A DNA stretch of 32,519 nt from an uncultured Collinsella sp. GTDB lineage: Bacteria > Actinomycetota > Coriobacteriia > Coriobacteriales > Coriobacteriaceae. The notes beneath the pieces were generated by a model, which was not told the origin of the DNA, ran no database searches, and saw only the letters and a program-made list of their open reading frames with translations. Below are positions 22,794-31,139 of this stretch, piece by piece; the stretch's first letter is position 1, and each line of letters starts with the position of its first letter. Where the stretch lies: positions 1-32,519 of the forward strand of contig UQMV01000023.1 in assembly GCA_900542315.1 (NCBI GenBank). The letters run 5' to 3'. Position numbers and translations under genes: made by a program.

Positions 22794-23021
22794 TTACTGC
22801 AGCGTAAAGTAGGTACCGGTCTCATCGAACCGAGGCTTTGCGCCCTTTTTCTCAAAGAACTCGACGATGACGGCATGGGCCTCATCGAGCCTTTCCTTCT
22901 CGGCCTCGAGCCAAAGCGACTGCGCCCCGCAGGCATCAGTCAGGTGCACGCGGCATGGCACGCCCGCGCGGAGGAGCTCGGTGTTGCAGTCGGCGACCTC
23001 GAACGGCGTCACGACTTTCAT
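22794..23021 (-). CDS. RDAC-family small protein, unknown function
   Basis: A 75-aa protein. The centre reads VHLTDACGAQSLWLE (about 25-39), which I recognise as the signature of a small uncharacterised family usually carrying Arg-Asp-Ala-Cys; here the Arg is Thr. The C-terminal half is a helix followed by GTYFTL. The start overlaps the hisI stop by 4 nt (ATGA), so translation is coupled, and hisE follows after 15 nt. Its position inside the his operon suggests a role linked to histidine metabolism or simply shared expression. No enzymatic motif is visible. The family assignment is from memory. Confidence 0.6.
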   Translation of the reverse strand: MKVVTPFEVADCNTELLRAGVPCRVHLTDACGAQSLWLEAEKERLDEAHAVIVEFFEKKGAKPRFDETGTYFTLQ

Positions 23022-23359
23022 CGCACTCCCCCTTCCACGCGCTTAAAGAAGCAGGTACGGTTGCCGGTATGGCAGGCCGGGCCCGGCGAGTCGACCTTGA
23101 CCAGCAGCGTATCGCTATCGCAATCGGCCCAGAGCTCCTTGACTTCCTGCATGTTGCCGCTCGTCGCGCCCTTGTTCCACAGCTCCTGACGGCTGCGGCT
23201 CCAAAACCACGTGGTCCCGGTCTTGAGCGTCAGCCTCACCGACTCCTCGTTCATCCAAGCAACCATAAGCACCTCGCCGGTGTCATACTGCTGAACCACA
23301 CAAGGAATCAGCCCGCGGGCGTCGTACGTAAGATCAGACGCTTCTATTACCTCAGTCAT
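23018..23359 (-). CDS. hisI: phosphoribosyl-AMP cyclohydrolase
   Basis: A 113-aa single-function HisI, third step of histidine synthesis: it opens the adenine ring of phosphoribosyl-AMP. Hallmarks are VLMVAWMNEES, TTWFWSRSRQELWNKGATSGN, and the zinc/magnesium site D-x-D-S-D (WADCDSDTLL) with a downstream CHTGNRTCF. The start is the second of two adjacent ATGs (23359), because GGGAG lies six bases ahead of it; the first (23362) would add one residue. The gene lies 160 nt behind hisF with a hairpin in between, the largest internal gap of the operon apart from none longer downstream. Confidence 0.95.
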   Translation of the reverse strand: MTEVIEASDLTYDARGLIPCVVQQYDTGEVLMVAWMNEESVRLTLKTGTTWFWSRSRQELWNKGATSGNMQEVKELWADCDSDTLLVKVDSPGPACHTGNRTCFFKRVEGGVR

Positions 23360-23411
23360 CATTTCTCCCAAGTAATTACCGTAAACCCCACAGGTCGGCG
23401 AGGGTTGTCCA

Positions 23412-23491
23412 GGTGCCGCAGGTTGCCGCGAAAGAGGAGCGACGCGTACTTTGGTACGCGAGCGACGGTTTGAGCGGCAAGATGCGGTGCC
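23412..23491. repeat. nested hairpin between hisF and hisI
   Basis: Outer arms GGTGCCGCAGGTTGCCGC (23412-23429) and GCGGCAAGATGCGGTGCC (23474-23491) are complementary at 14 of 18 positions. Inside lies a perfect CGCGTAC/GTACGCG stem with a TTTG loop (23443-23460). No T-run follows, so it is not a simple terminator. It fills half of the 160-nt gap inside the operon. Confidence 0.6.
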
Positions 23492-23519
23492 TGAGCAAGC
23501 CGCAGCGAAGCCCGCAGCA

Positions 23520-24302
23520 TTAGAAGTCCAATCTCACGGGAATACCCTGCGACGCCATATACTCCTTCACCTGGCGAATGCTGAAGGTTCCAAAGTGAAA
23601 GACGCTGGCCGCCAGCACGGCGTCGGCCTCGCCCTCGATCACGCCCTCGGCAAAATGTTCGAGCGTGCCCACGCCACCGCTCGCGATGACGGGAATCGGC
23701 ACCGCACGTGCCACGGCGCGGGTGAGCGCCAGGTCGAAGCCGGCCTTGGTGCCGTCGCGGTCCATGCTGGTGAGCAGAATCTCGCCGGCGCCGCGACGAG
23801 CCGCTTCCTCGGCCCACGCCACCGCGTCGATGCCCGTGGCGTTGCGACCGCCCGCCGTGAATACCTCCCACTTGTCGGCGCCCGGCTCGCCGGGCAGACC
23901 GACGCGCTTGGCATCGACTGCCACGACCACGGCCTGGCTGCCAAACGCCGCGGCGGCCTGGCTGATCAACGACGGATCGCGCACGGCGGCAGAGTTAAGC
24001 GACACCTTGTCGGCGCCGGCGGCAACCATGGTCCGCATGCCCGCCAAGTCGCGGAAACCGCCGCCCACGGTATAGGGAATAGCGAGCTCCTCGGCCGCGT
24101 GCGCCGCCATCTCGATGGTCGTCGCGCGGTTGTCGCTCGTCGCGGTAATGTCCAAAAACACGACTTCGTCCGCACCCTCGCGGTCGTAGGCGCGCGCCAG
24201 CTCCACCGGGTCGCCCGCATCGCGCAGACTCACAAAGTTGACGCCCTTGACCACGCGGCCGTCCTTGACGTCCAGGCAGGGAATCACGCGTTTGGTAAGC
24301 AT
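23520..24302 (-). CDS. hisF: imidazole glycerol phosphate synthase cyclase subunit
   Basis: A 260-aa TIM barrel. With HisH it converts PRFAR and ammonia into imidazole glycerol phosphate and AICAR. The N-terminal KRVIPCLDVKDGRVVKGVNF carries the first catalytic Asp. The second catalytic Asp is in LLTSMDRDGTKAGFD. Two phosphate-binding glycine motifs are visible (YTVGGGFRD and VIASGGVG). Length is standard. It starts 3 nt after the hisA stop. Confidence 0.97.
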   Translation of the reverse strand: MLTKRVIPCLDVKDGRVVKGVNFVSLRDAGDPVELARAYDREGADEVVFLDITATSDNRATTIEMAAHAAEELAIPYTVGGGFRDLAGMRTMVAAGADKVSLNSAAVRDPSLISQAAAAFGSQAVVVAVDAKRVGLPGEPGADKWEVFTAGGRNATGIDAVAWAEEAARRGAGEILLTSMDRDGTKAGFDLALTRAVARAVPIPVIASGGVGTLEHFAEGVIEGEADAVLAASVFHFGTFSIRQVKEYMASQGIPVRLDF

Positions 24303-24305
24303 GGG

Positions 24306-25049
24306 CTACTCCTCCCCTCGGGCGGCGGCCAGAGCCTGGGCCAGCGTAAAATTGCCCTCGTAGAGCGCGCGACCGGTAATAGCGCCCTCGATGGCGTCCT
24401 CGCCCACCGCGGCGAGCGCGCGGATGTCATCGAGCGTCGAGATGCCGCCCGAAGCCACGACGGGAAAGCCCGCGACCTGCGCCACATGGCGATATGCTGC
24501 CACGTCGATGCCCGTCTGCATGCCGTCGCGCGCGATGTCGGTGTAGACCAGGTGCTTAAAGCCCAGCTCGCTGAGCTGCGCCACGGCGTCGTCGAGCGCC
24601 ACGCCCGCGCCATCGCGCCAGCCGTTCACCTTGACCTGGCCGTCGCGCGCGGCGATGTCTGCCACCAGCAGCTCGCCAAAGCCGCGGGCCGCCACCTCGG
24701 CAAAGCCCGGCTCGGTCACGAGCACGGTGCCCAGTGCGATGCGACGCGCGCCGTAGCCGGCCAGCTCGTCGATGCGGGCAAGCGAGCGAACGCCGCCGCC
24801 CACGTCCACGGACAGGCCGTCGACGCCGCAGATGGCTTTAATCGCCGCCGAGTTGGCAGCGCATGCGTCCTCGTCCTCGCCAAAGGCGGCGGACAGGTCG
24901 ACAACGTGCACCCAGCTCGCGCCCTGCTCGGCAAAGGAGTGGGCAACTGCCACGGGGTCGTCGGAATATACCTTGCAGCGGTTCCGGTCGCCGCGCTCCA
25001 GGCGCACGACCTTGCCGCCGATCAAATCGATTGCGGGAAACAGAATCAT
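24306..25049 (-). CDS. hisA: ProFAR isomerase
   Basis: A 247-aa TIM barrel isomerising ProFAR to PRFAR, the fourth step. The catalytic Asp is near the N-terminus (FPAIDLIGGKVVRL), with a second catalytic Asp in VYTDIARDGMQTGID. Phosphate-binding motifs are VDVGGGVRS and VVASGGIST. In many Actinobacteria this enzyme (PriA) also serves tryptophan synthesis; I cannot decide that from the sequence. The ATG shares its A with the hisH stop (TGATG), so translation is coupled. Confidence 0.96.
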   Translation of the reverse strand: MILFPAIDLIGGKVVRLERGDRNRCKVYSDDPVAVAHSFAEQGASWVHVVDLSAAFGEDEDACAANSAAIKAICGVDGLSVDVGGGVRSLARIDELAGYGARRIALGTVLVTEPGFAEVAARGFGELLVADIAARDGQVKVNGWRDGAGVALDDAVAQLSELGFKHLVYTDIARDGMQTGIDVAAYRHVAQVAGFPVVASGGISTLDDIRALAAVGEDAIEGAITGRALYEGNFTLAQALAAARGEE

Positions 25050-25747
25050 CAGCCGGCCCCCTCGACGATGCTCACGAAGTTCTTAAGGATGCGCTGGCCC
25101 AGCGCAGAGGATTTCTCGGGATGGAACTGGCAACCCCACACGTTACCGTGGCGCACGATGCACGGAAAGCTCCGCGTATAGTGCGTGCGCGCCAGCACGT
25201 CGGCGGCATCGGCGTCGTCTGCCACCGCGTAGCTGTGGGTGAAGTACATGTTGGCACCCTCGGCAAAACCGGCGAGCAGCGGGTCGGCCGCACCGGCAGG
25301 TGTCATGTGCACCTGGTCCCAGCCCACGTGCGGTACCTTCAGGCGGCTCGACTCCAAGTGCGTGCACGAACCGCGCATAATGCCCAGGCCATCGACCCAG
25401 GGGCCGCCGGCCTGCTCGGGGGCGTTGCCGTCGGCGACCACGCTCTCGTCCGCAGGCACGCCCTCGTTGCCGCGCTCAAAAAACAGTTGAAGGCCCAGGC
25501 AGATGCCGAGCAGCGGAGTTCCGGCGGCAACGGCGTCGAGCACCGCGTCCGCCTCGCCGCTCTGGCGCATAAAAGTGATCGCGTCATAGAACGCGCCCAC
25601 GCCCGGGATGACCAGGCCGTCGGCGTTGCGGATCTGCTCCGAATCGTCCGACGTGCAGGCGACGGCACCAGCGCGCGCAAGCCCGCGCACAACGCTCGAC
25701 AAGTTGCCCTTGTGGTAGTCGACCACCACGATCTTCGGTTCGCCCAC
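25049..25747 (-). CDS. hisH: imidazole glycerol phosphate synthase glutaminase subunit
   Basis: A class I glutamine amidotransferase that supplies ammonia to HisF. The nucleophile lies in LLGICLGLQLFF, and the His/Glu pair in CQFHPEKSS. The oxyanion region PGVGAFYDA is present. I place the start at the GTG at 25747 (232 aa): GGGAGG lies just upstream and the protein then begins GEPKIVVVDYHKGNL, as in other HisH. A TTG at 25771 would add eight residues. A Gly/Asp/Pro-rich insertion around 110-130 (ESVVADGNAPEQAGGPWVDG) makes it longer than the usual 200-215 aa. The gap to hisB is 45 nt with this start. Confidence 0.93.
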   Translation of the reverse strand: MGEPKIVVVDYHKGNLSSVVRGLARAGAVACTSDDSEQIRNADGLVIPGVGAFYDAITFMRQSGEADAVLDAVAAGTPLLGICLGLQLFFERGNEGVPADESVVADGNAPEQAGGPWVDGLGIMRGSCTHLESSRLKVPHVGWDQVHMTPAGAADPLLAGFAEGANMYFTHSYAVADDADAADVLARTHYTRSFPCIVRHGNVWGCQFHPEKSSALGQRILKNFVSIVEGAG

Positions 25748-25792
25748 GCGACCCTCCCTTATCTCATTCAAAACCTGTCCCTTTTTGGCAGG

Positions 25793-26380
25793 TTACAGTG
25801 AGCCCTTGGTGCTGGGGATGCCCCGCACGCGGGGATCGAGCTCGCAGGCGCGGCGCATCGTGCGGCCCACGGCCTTAAAGGCAGCCTCGATAATGTGATG
25901 CGAGTTACCGCCCGCCAGCTCGCGCACGTGCAGCGTGAGTTTGGCGTCGCGCGCGAAGGCGTAGAAGAACTCGACAGCCAGCTCGGTATCAAAGGTGCCC
26001 ACGCGCTCGGTCGGCACGGGCAGCTCGCAGTAAGCCTGCCCGCGGCCCGAGATATCCACGGCGGCCATCACGAGCGTCTCGTCCATGGCGATCGCCGCGT
26101 CGGCAAAGCGCGTAATGCCCACCTTGTCACTCAGCGCTTGGCAAAACGCCTCACCCAGCACAATGCCCGTGTCCTCGACGGTGTGGTGTGCGTCGACCTC
26201 CACGTCGCCCACCGCGCGCACCGTCAAATCAAACAGGCCATGGCGGCCAAAGGCGTTGAGCATGTGGTCGAAAAACGGTACGCCGGTCGAGATATCGCAC
26301 GTACCGGTTCCATCCAAATCGAGCTTGACGACAATATCGGTCTCCCCCGTCTTACGGGTTACCTCGGCATAACGGCCCAT
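25793..26380 (-). CDS. hisB: imidazoleglycerol-phosphate dehydratase
   Basis: A 195-aa single-function dehydratase, sixth step of the pathway. Manganese-binding motifs are FDHMLNAFGRHG, DAHHTVEDTGI and the C-terminal GGNSHHIIEAAFKAVGR. It lacks the N-terminal HAD phosphatase domain of the E. coli bifunctional HisB, so a separate histidinol-phosphatase is required. The ATG directly abuts the hisC stop (TAGATG), and AAGGAGGAG lies within the hisC 3' end. Confidence 0.97.
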   Translation of the reverse strand: MGRYAEVTRKTGETDIVVKLDLDGTGTCDISTGVPFFDHMLNAFGRHGLFDLTVRAVGDVEVDAHHTVEDTGIVLGEAFCQALSDKVGITRFADAAIAMDETLVMAAVDISGRGQAYCELPVPTERVGTFDTELAVEFFYAFARDAKLTLHVRELAGGNSHHIIEAAFKAVGRTMRRACELDPRVRGIPSTKGSL

Positions 26381-27496
26381 CTACATCTCCTCCTTCACCA
26401 GCGCGGCAAACGCGGCCAGCACCTCGTCATTTTCCTGCGGGGTGCCCACGGTAATGCGCAGGCAGTCCGCGAGCCCCGGCGCGTAGCTAAAGTCGCGCAC
26501 CAAAATCGAATACTCATTGCGCAGACGCTCGCGCACGCGCGTGGCATGCGGCGTACGCACGAGCACAAAGTTCGCCGCGCTCGGCCACGCCTCCACGGGC
26601 AGACCCTCGGCAGCCATCGCGCGCAGGGCGCACAGCTCGCGCTCGCGCTCGGATGCGACCCGCGCCACCACGGGCGCATAGGCATCACGGGCACGCACAT
26701 AGGCAAGTGCTGCCGCCTGGCTCAGCACGTTGACCGAATAGATCTGGCGAATCGCCGCGAACACGTCGATGACTTCCGGCGCCGCGACCACGTAACCCAG
26801 ACGCGTACCAGCAGCGCCAAACGCCTTGGACAGTGTATGCAGAATCACCAGGTTGGGATGCTCGGCGATAAGCCCCTGTGCCGTGGTGGCCGCGCCAAAC
26901 GAATCGTCGGCAAACTCAACGTAGGCCTCGTCGACCATGACCATGCCGGGGCACGCATCGCACAGGGCCGCGACAAAGTCGAGCGGAGCCGCGTCGCCCG
27001 TGGGGTTATTGGGCGAGGTCACGATTGTCAGGTTGCACTCGGGCGCGGCCGCGAGCACAGCCGCCTGGTCGAGTTCAAAGGTCGCCGGGTCGCGCCACAC
27101 GTCGCGCACCTCGGTCTGACAGAGCGACGCAAAGAAGGCATACTCGCTAAAGCACGGCGGGCAGTTGAGCAGGGTCCGCCCCGCGCCGCCAAACGCCAGC
27201 AGGTAGTTATAGAGCAGCTCGTCGCCACCGTTGCCCACGCAGATATTCTCGCGCGTCACGCCATGCCAGGCAGCAAGCTCGTCGCGCAGATCGTTGGACA
27301 TGGGATCGGGATAGCGGTTGAGCGGTGTAGCAGCCAGGGCCGCGTCGATCGCCTCGCGCACGCCGGCCGGCACGGGATAGGTGTTCTCGTTAGCCGAAAG
27401 GTTGATGCGCGTAGGCGTAAAGTTGGGATCGTAGGGCTCAATGCCGGCCAAGTAGGGCTGGACGAGCTCCTTCATGTGGGGCGTCAGCTCGGCCAT
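26381..27496 (-). CDS. hisC: histidinol-phosphate aminotransferase
   Basis: A 371-aa PLP enzyme of fold type I, converting imidazole acetol phosphate to histidinol phosphate. The Schiff-base lysine is in HTLSKAFGAAGTRLGY; the substrate region LSANENTYPVP and the NNPTGD and DEAYVEF motifs are present. The start at 27496 has GAGGAGG seven bases upstream and lies 1 nt past the hisD stop. Longer readings to 27562 overlap hisD and lack homology. The length is standard. Confidence 0.96.
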   Translation of the reverse strand: MAELTPHMKELVQPYLAGIEPYDPNFTPTRINLSANENTYPVPAGVREAIDAALAATPLNRYPDPMSNDLRDELAAWHGVTRENICVGNGGDELLYNYLLAFGGAGRTLLNCPPCFSEYAFFASLCQTEVRDVWRDPATFELDQAAVLAAAPECNLTIVTSPNNPTGDAAPLDFVAALCDACPGMVMVDEAYVEFADDSFGAATTAQGLIAEHPNLVILHTLSKAFGAAGTRLGYVVAAPEVIDVFAAIRQIYSVNVLSQAAALAYVRARDAYAPVVARVASERERELCALRAMAAEGLPVEAWPSAANFVLVRTPHATRVRERLRNEYSILVRDFSYAPGLADCLRITVGTPQENDEVLAAFAALVKEEM

Positions 27497-27497
27497 A

Positions 27498-28931
27498 TTA
27501 GGCCTCCTCGCCGGTCGCGCCAGCGGCACCGCCCGCAGCCGCCAGGTCCACACCCTCGGCAACCGTCGTCACGGCGTCGCCCGGCCAGGCGACCTTGGTC
27601 AGGTCGGCCGCGGCCAGAGACTCGGCACTCACGGCATCCTCGCCCTGCTCCAGCACGCGGCGGCGCAGAGCGGCCGAAAGCGCGTGCGCCCACAGACCCT
27701 CGGCCGCGGCCAGACGCTGCGTAGCGGGAGCGTCGGAGAGCAGGCCCTCGGGCGTATAGCAGATGACGCTCGAGCGCTTAACGAACTCTTCGACCGAAAG
27801 CGGGTTGGAGAACAAGGCGGTGCCGCCGGTCGGCAGCGTGTGGTTGGGGCCGGCAACATAATCGCCGAGCGGCTCGGAGCTCCAAGCGCCCACAAAGATG
27901 GCGCCGGCGTTGCGAATGCCGCCGAGCAGGCCCATCGCATCCTTGCAGTGCAGCTCCAGGTGCTCGGGCGCCACGGTGTTCACGGCCTCGACGGCAGCTG
28001 CCATGTCGGCGGCCACCACGATGGTGCCCTCGTTATCGAGCGAGGCACGCGTAATCTCGGCACGCGGTGACTGCGCCACCAGGATGTCGATACCCGCCTC
28101 GACCTCGCGCGCAAACTGCTCGTCGCAGGTCACCAGATAGCAGGCGGCCAGCGGATCGTGCTCGGCCTGGGCCATCAGGTCGGCCGCGACCACCATGGGC
28201 TTAGCCGTGGCGTCGGCCAGCACGCAGACCTCGGAGGGGCCAGCGACCATGTCGATGCCCACGTCGCCCGAGACAATCTGCTTGGCGGCGGCAACAAAGG
28301 CGTTGCCCGGGCCGGTGATTTTGTCGACGCGCGGAATGGTCTCGGTGCCGTACGCTAGCGCGGCCACAGCCTGAGCGCCGCCCACCATATAGATTTCGTC
28401 CACGCCGCCGAGCTTTGCCGCGGCGAGCGTGTAGGGGCTGATCAGGCCGTCTTTTTGCGGCGGGGTCACCATAACCACGCGCTTGACGCCGGCGACCTTG
28501 GCGGGAATGGCATTCATGAGCACCGTGGAGGGATACTGCGCGCGACCGCCCGGCACGTAGATGCCGACCGCCGCGAGCGGGGTCACCTTAACGCCGAGCA
28601 TCGTGCCGTCCGCACGCGTGGTAAACCAGCTCTGCTCGACCTCTCGCTGGTGGAACTCGCGAATCTGGCGCGCGGCCTTCTCGAGCGCGGCGACGAAGGC
28701 CGGATCGAGGCCTTCGAGCGCGGCATCGATTTGCTCTTGCGGCAGACGGAAGCTCTGCAGCTCAACGCCGTCAAAGCGCCGGCAATAGTCGCGCACCGCG
28801 GCATCGCCGTTGGCACGCACGTTGGCCACGATATCGCGGGCGGCATCGACGATGTTTTGCGGCAGCACGCCCTTGCGGTTGAGTTGGTTGGTAACGAGGC
28901 GCTCGCCGGGAGCAAGCTTGATGGTCTTCAT
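27498..28931 (-). CDS. hisD: histidinol dehydrogenase
   Basis: A 477-aa enzyme for the last two steps, oxidising histidinol to histidine through histidinal with NAD. Zinc-site and catalytic regions are visible: GGRAQYPSTVLMNAIPAKVAG (split motif), DMVAGPSEVCVLAD, LMAQAEHDP, APEHLE and AGPNHTLPTGG. The C-terminus carries about 40 extra residues, Ala/Gly-rich (AEGVDLAAAGGAAG), beyond the usual 430. AGGGGAT precedes the ATG. A 105-nt gap separates it from hisZG without a terminator. Confidence 0.97.
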   Translation of the reverse strand: MKTIKLAPGERLVTNQLNRKGVLPQNIVDAARDIVANVRANGDAAVRDYCRRFDGVELQSFRLPQEQIDAALEGLDPAFVAALEKAARQIREFHQREVEQSWFTTRADGTMLGVKVTPLAAVGIYVPGGRAQYPSTVLMNAIPAKVAGVKRVVMVTPPQKDGLISPYTLAAAKLGGVDEIYMVGGAQAVAALAYGTETIPRVDKITGPGNAFVAAAKQIVSGDVGIDMVAGPSEVCVLADATAKPMVVAADLMAQAEHDPLAACYLVTCDEQFAREVEAGIDILVAQSPRAEITRASLDNEGTIVVAADMAAAVEAVNTVAPEHLELHCKDAMGLLGGIRNAGAIFVGAWSSEPLGDYVAGPNHTLPTGGTALFSNPLSVEEFVKRSSVICYTPEGLLSDAPATQRLAAAEGLWAHALSAALRRRVLEQGEDAVSAESLAAADLTKVAWPGDAVTTVAEGVDLAAAGGAAGATGEEA

Positions 28932-29036
28932 ATCGGTATCCCCTATCGGTCGAGGTTGCGTCTGAAAAACGAAAGGCCGGGCGGCGGCGCCAATCGGCCC
29001 GCAGCCCGTACGTTGGGGCGCCCGTGCGTGCTCGCG

Positions 29037-30752
29037 CTATTGCGCCGAGCCCGCGACGGGCTCAAAATGCTTGTCCTTCACGGCCGCGGCCAGGCGATCT
29101 GCCAGATTACGCACGCGCGGATCCAAGCGAGCGGCACCCGGATTGACGAAGAAGCGCGCCGTGCAGTCCATAATGCGACCAGTAATAACCAGGTCGTTGT
29201 CACGCAGCGTGGCGCCCGTGGCGGTGATGTCTACGATACGGTCGGTCATGCCGACAATGGGGCCCAGCTCGATGTTGCCGTGCAGCGAAACGATGTCGGC
29301 GTTCACGCCGCGCTCGGCATACCAGGCGCTCGCGATGCGCGGGTACTTGGTGGCCACGCGAAGCGACCCGCGGCGGGCATAGTTGCGCTCGGCCTGGCCG
29401 GCGCGCCACGCGGGCTCCGCCTCGATAAACGTGCACAGGCCGTAGCCCAGGTCGACCAACTGCAGCAGGTTGAGGTCTGCCTCGATAAGCGAGTCCCAAC
29501 CGCAGATGCCACAGTCGGCACCGCCGCAGCCCACGAAGGCAGGCGCGTCGCTGGGACGCACGATGACAAACTCGATATCTCCGACCGCGCCCTCACCGGC
29601 ACGCGTGTCGCGACCGCGCACGATGAGGTGACGGCCGGGATCGCGCAGCTCAGAGACGTCTAAGCCCGCTGCCTCGAGCACGTCGAGCGTGTCGGCCTTA
29701 AGCGAGCCCTTGGGCACGGCAATGCGCAGCGGGCCCTCGGCGCCACGGCCCGCTGCGTGATCGCCATCGGAAGCGGCGTCCTCGGCCGAGGTGCGCGCGG
29801 CCTCCAGACGCTCGAGCGAAAAGGCGAAGCCCGCCGCCGGCACCTCAATGCCGTCGCCAAATGCGCCGGTAAAGATGGAGTCGTAGCGGCCGCCCGAGCC
29901 CACCGGATCGGGCAGGCCACCGGCATAGGCCTTAAAGACCAGGCCCGTGTAGTAATCGAAAGAATTCATGATGGAAAAGTCGAAGGAGAGCACCTGGGCG
30001 TCCTCGGGAGCCAGGCCCTCGACCAGGGCACGCAGCTCGCGCGTGAGCGGCGCGACAATGCCCGCCGCCGCCAGAAGCGCATCGACGCGATCGAGTACCT
30101 CGGCGCCGCCGTGCAAGCGCGGCAGCTCGCCAATGGCGGCCTTGACGGCATCGGACTCGGTGCTTGCCGCCACGCGGGCATCGAGGCCCACGAAGTCGTT
30201 GGCGTGCACGCAGCGCAGCGCCTCGGCAGCCAGCTCGCGATCTTCGCACGCCGCAAGCAGTTCCTTAAACGGACGCACGCTACCTGCGATAATGCGCGCA
30301 TCGGGCAGCGCCAGCTTGCGCACCGCCTCGGCCACGAGCGAGACAATCTCGACGTCGCCCGCGGTATCGCCCGCACCGATAAGCTCAAAGCCCAGCTGTG
30401 TAAACTGGCGCGAGCCGCCGGCGTTGCGCTGGCACTCACGAACCACCGGCGCCTCGTAGCGAAGGCGCAGCGGCAGATCGGCCGCGCGCATGCGGGTCGA
30501 AACCAAGCGCACGATCGGCAGCGTGTTGTCGGGACGGACCACCAACAGGCGACCGTCATCATCGAAAAGCTTAAATGGTGTGTCCGCAATGCGGCCGCCC
30601 TCCTCGAGCGAACCCTTGTCCTCGAGCAGCGGCGTCTCGACCGGAAGGTAATGATGCTCCCTGAAGCAGCCCTTCACCGTCAGCGCAATCTCCTCGCGCG
30701 CCTGAGCCTCCTCGGGCAATATGTCCCGGAATCCCCACGGTGTGGCCGTCAT
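29037..30752 (-). CDS. hisZG: HisZ-HisG fusion, ATP phosphoribosyltransferase
   Basis: A 571-aa two-part protein. Residues 1-320 are HisZ, the class II synthetase-like regulatory subunit (WGFRDILPEEA at the start, RYEAPVVRECQ, FDYYTGLVFKAY near 265-276, GSGGRYDSIF). About 321-340 is an Ala/Asp/Gly linker. Residues 341-571 are the short, catalytic HisG (LRIAVPKGSL, GCGGADCGICGWDSL, RIVDITATGATLRDN with the phosphoribosyl-binding region). Normally HisZ and short HisG are separate proteins forming a hetero-octamer; here they are covalently joined. It carries out the committed first step and should be the histidine feedback point. GAGGAGG precedes the ATG. It is the first gene of the operon. Confidence 0.95.
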   Translation of the reverse strand: MTATPWGFRDILPEEAQAREEIALTVKGCFREHHYLPVETPLLEDKGSLEEGGRIADTPFKLFDDDGRLLVVRPDNTLPIVRLVSTRMRAADLPLRLRYEAPVVRECQRNAGGSRQFTQLGFELIGAGDTAGDVEIVSLVAEAVRKLALPDARIIAGSVRPFKELLAACEDRELAAEALRCVHANDFVGLDARVAASTESDAVKAAIGELPRLHGGAEVLDRVDALLAAAGIVAPLTRELRALVEGLAPEDAQVLSFDFSIMNSFDYYTGLVFKAYAGGLPDPVGSGGRYDSIFTGAFGDGIEVPAAGFAFSLERLEAARTSAEDAASDGDHAAGRGAEGPLRIAVPKGSLKADTLDVLEAAGLDVSELRDPGRHLIVRGRDTRAGEGAVGDIEFVIVRPSDAPAFVGCGGADCGICGWDSLIEADLNLLQLVDLGYGLCTFIEAEPAWRAGQAERNYARRGSLRVATKYPRIASAWYAERGVNADIVSLHGNIELGPIVGMTDRIVDITATGATLRDNDLVITGRIMDCTARFFVNPGAARLDPRVRNLADRLAAAVKDKHFEPVAGSAQ

Positions 30753-31139
30753 CTGGTGAGCCTCCTCATGTTGTGCTTCACATAGAACAGAAGACCAGCA
30801 TAGCTCCGCCAGCCTTCTGGGTACTTTAGCATACTAGAGTGCTTGCGGGGAGAATCCGTCGCAACCGCTCACGCCGTATTCATTTAGAAACATACGGAAA
30901 GTGCATCCCATTTCGAGCGGCCATTCCGGGACGTAGTTTCCGCTTGAAGCCTCAACGGGAAACGGCATCCCAGAATAGGCGCTCAGAACGGGACACGCTT
31001 TCCGAGACCCACCCCATCGGGAAAGCGCGTCCCAGTATTCAGCCGAAAACCGGGGCGCATTTTCCGCCAGAGGCCTCAACCGGAAAGCGCGTCCCGCTTC
31101 CAGCCACGGCTGAGACCCCGAACGACGTCCCGCTTCGCC
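30753..31139. other. 387-bp intergenic region with tandem array
   Basis: Separates hisZG from the FrlC-like gene, both on the minus strand. The part next to hisZG (30753-30895) should hold the his promoter, but I find no convincing -35/-10 pair. The rest is the 62-bp tandem array. Open frames across it (81 and 111 codons) are not real: a period of 62 is not a multiple of three. Confidence 0.65.
30896..31131. repeat. 62-bp tandem array of alternating inverted motifs
   Basis: A 14-bp motif near GGAAAGCGCGTCCC occurs on the plus strand at 30896, 30958, 31020 and 31082, exactly 62 bp apart. Its reverse complement starts at 30928, 30990 and 31052, also exactly 62 bp apart. Each unit can therefore fold as a stem. 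The fourth unit is decayed after the first motif; a weak CGACGTCCC remains at 31123-31131. Confidence 0.85.

Noticed and set aside
23451..25181. Long plus-strand open frame of 576 codons
   Set aside because: It runs antisense to hisF and hisA, whose protein families are certain. Its translation is Arg/His/Ala-rich without motifs, as expected from the complement of GC-rich genes.
25895..27724. Long plus-strand open frame of 609 codons
   Set aside because: Antisense to hisB, hisC and the end of hisD; low-complexity Arg/His composition and no ribosome binding site.
28455..29663. Plus-strand open frame of 402 codons
   Set aside because: Antisense to hisD and the HisG part of hisZG; shadow of GC-rich codon bias.
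30896..31131. CRISPR array
   Set aside because: Motifs alternate in orientation and are only 14 bp; the sequences between them are partly conserved between units rather than unique spacers, and there are no cas genes.
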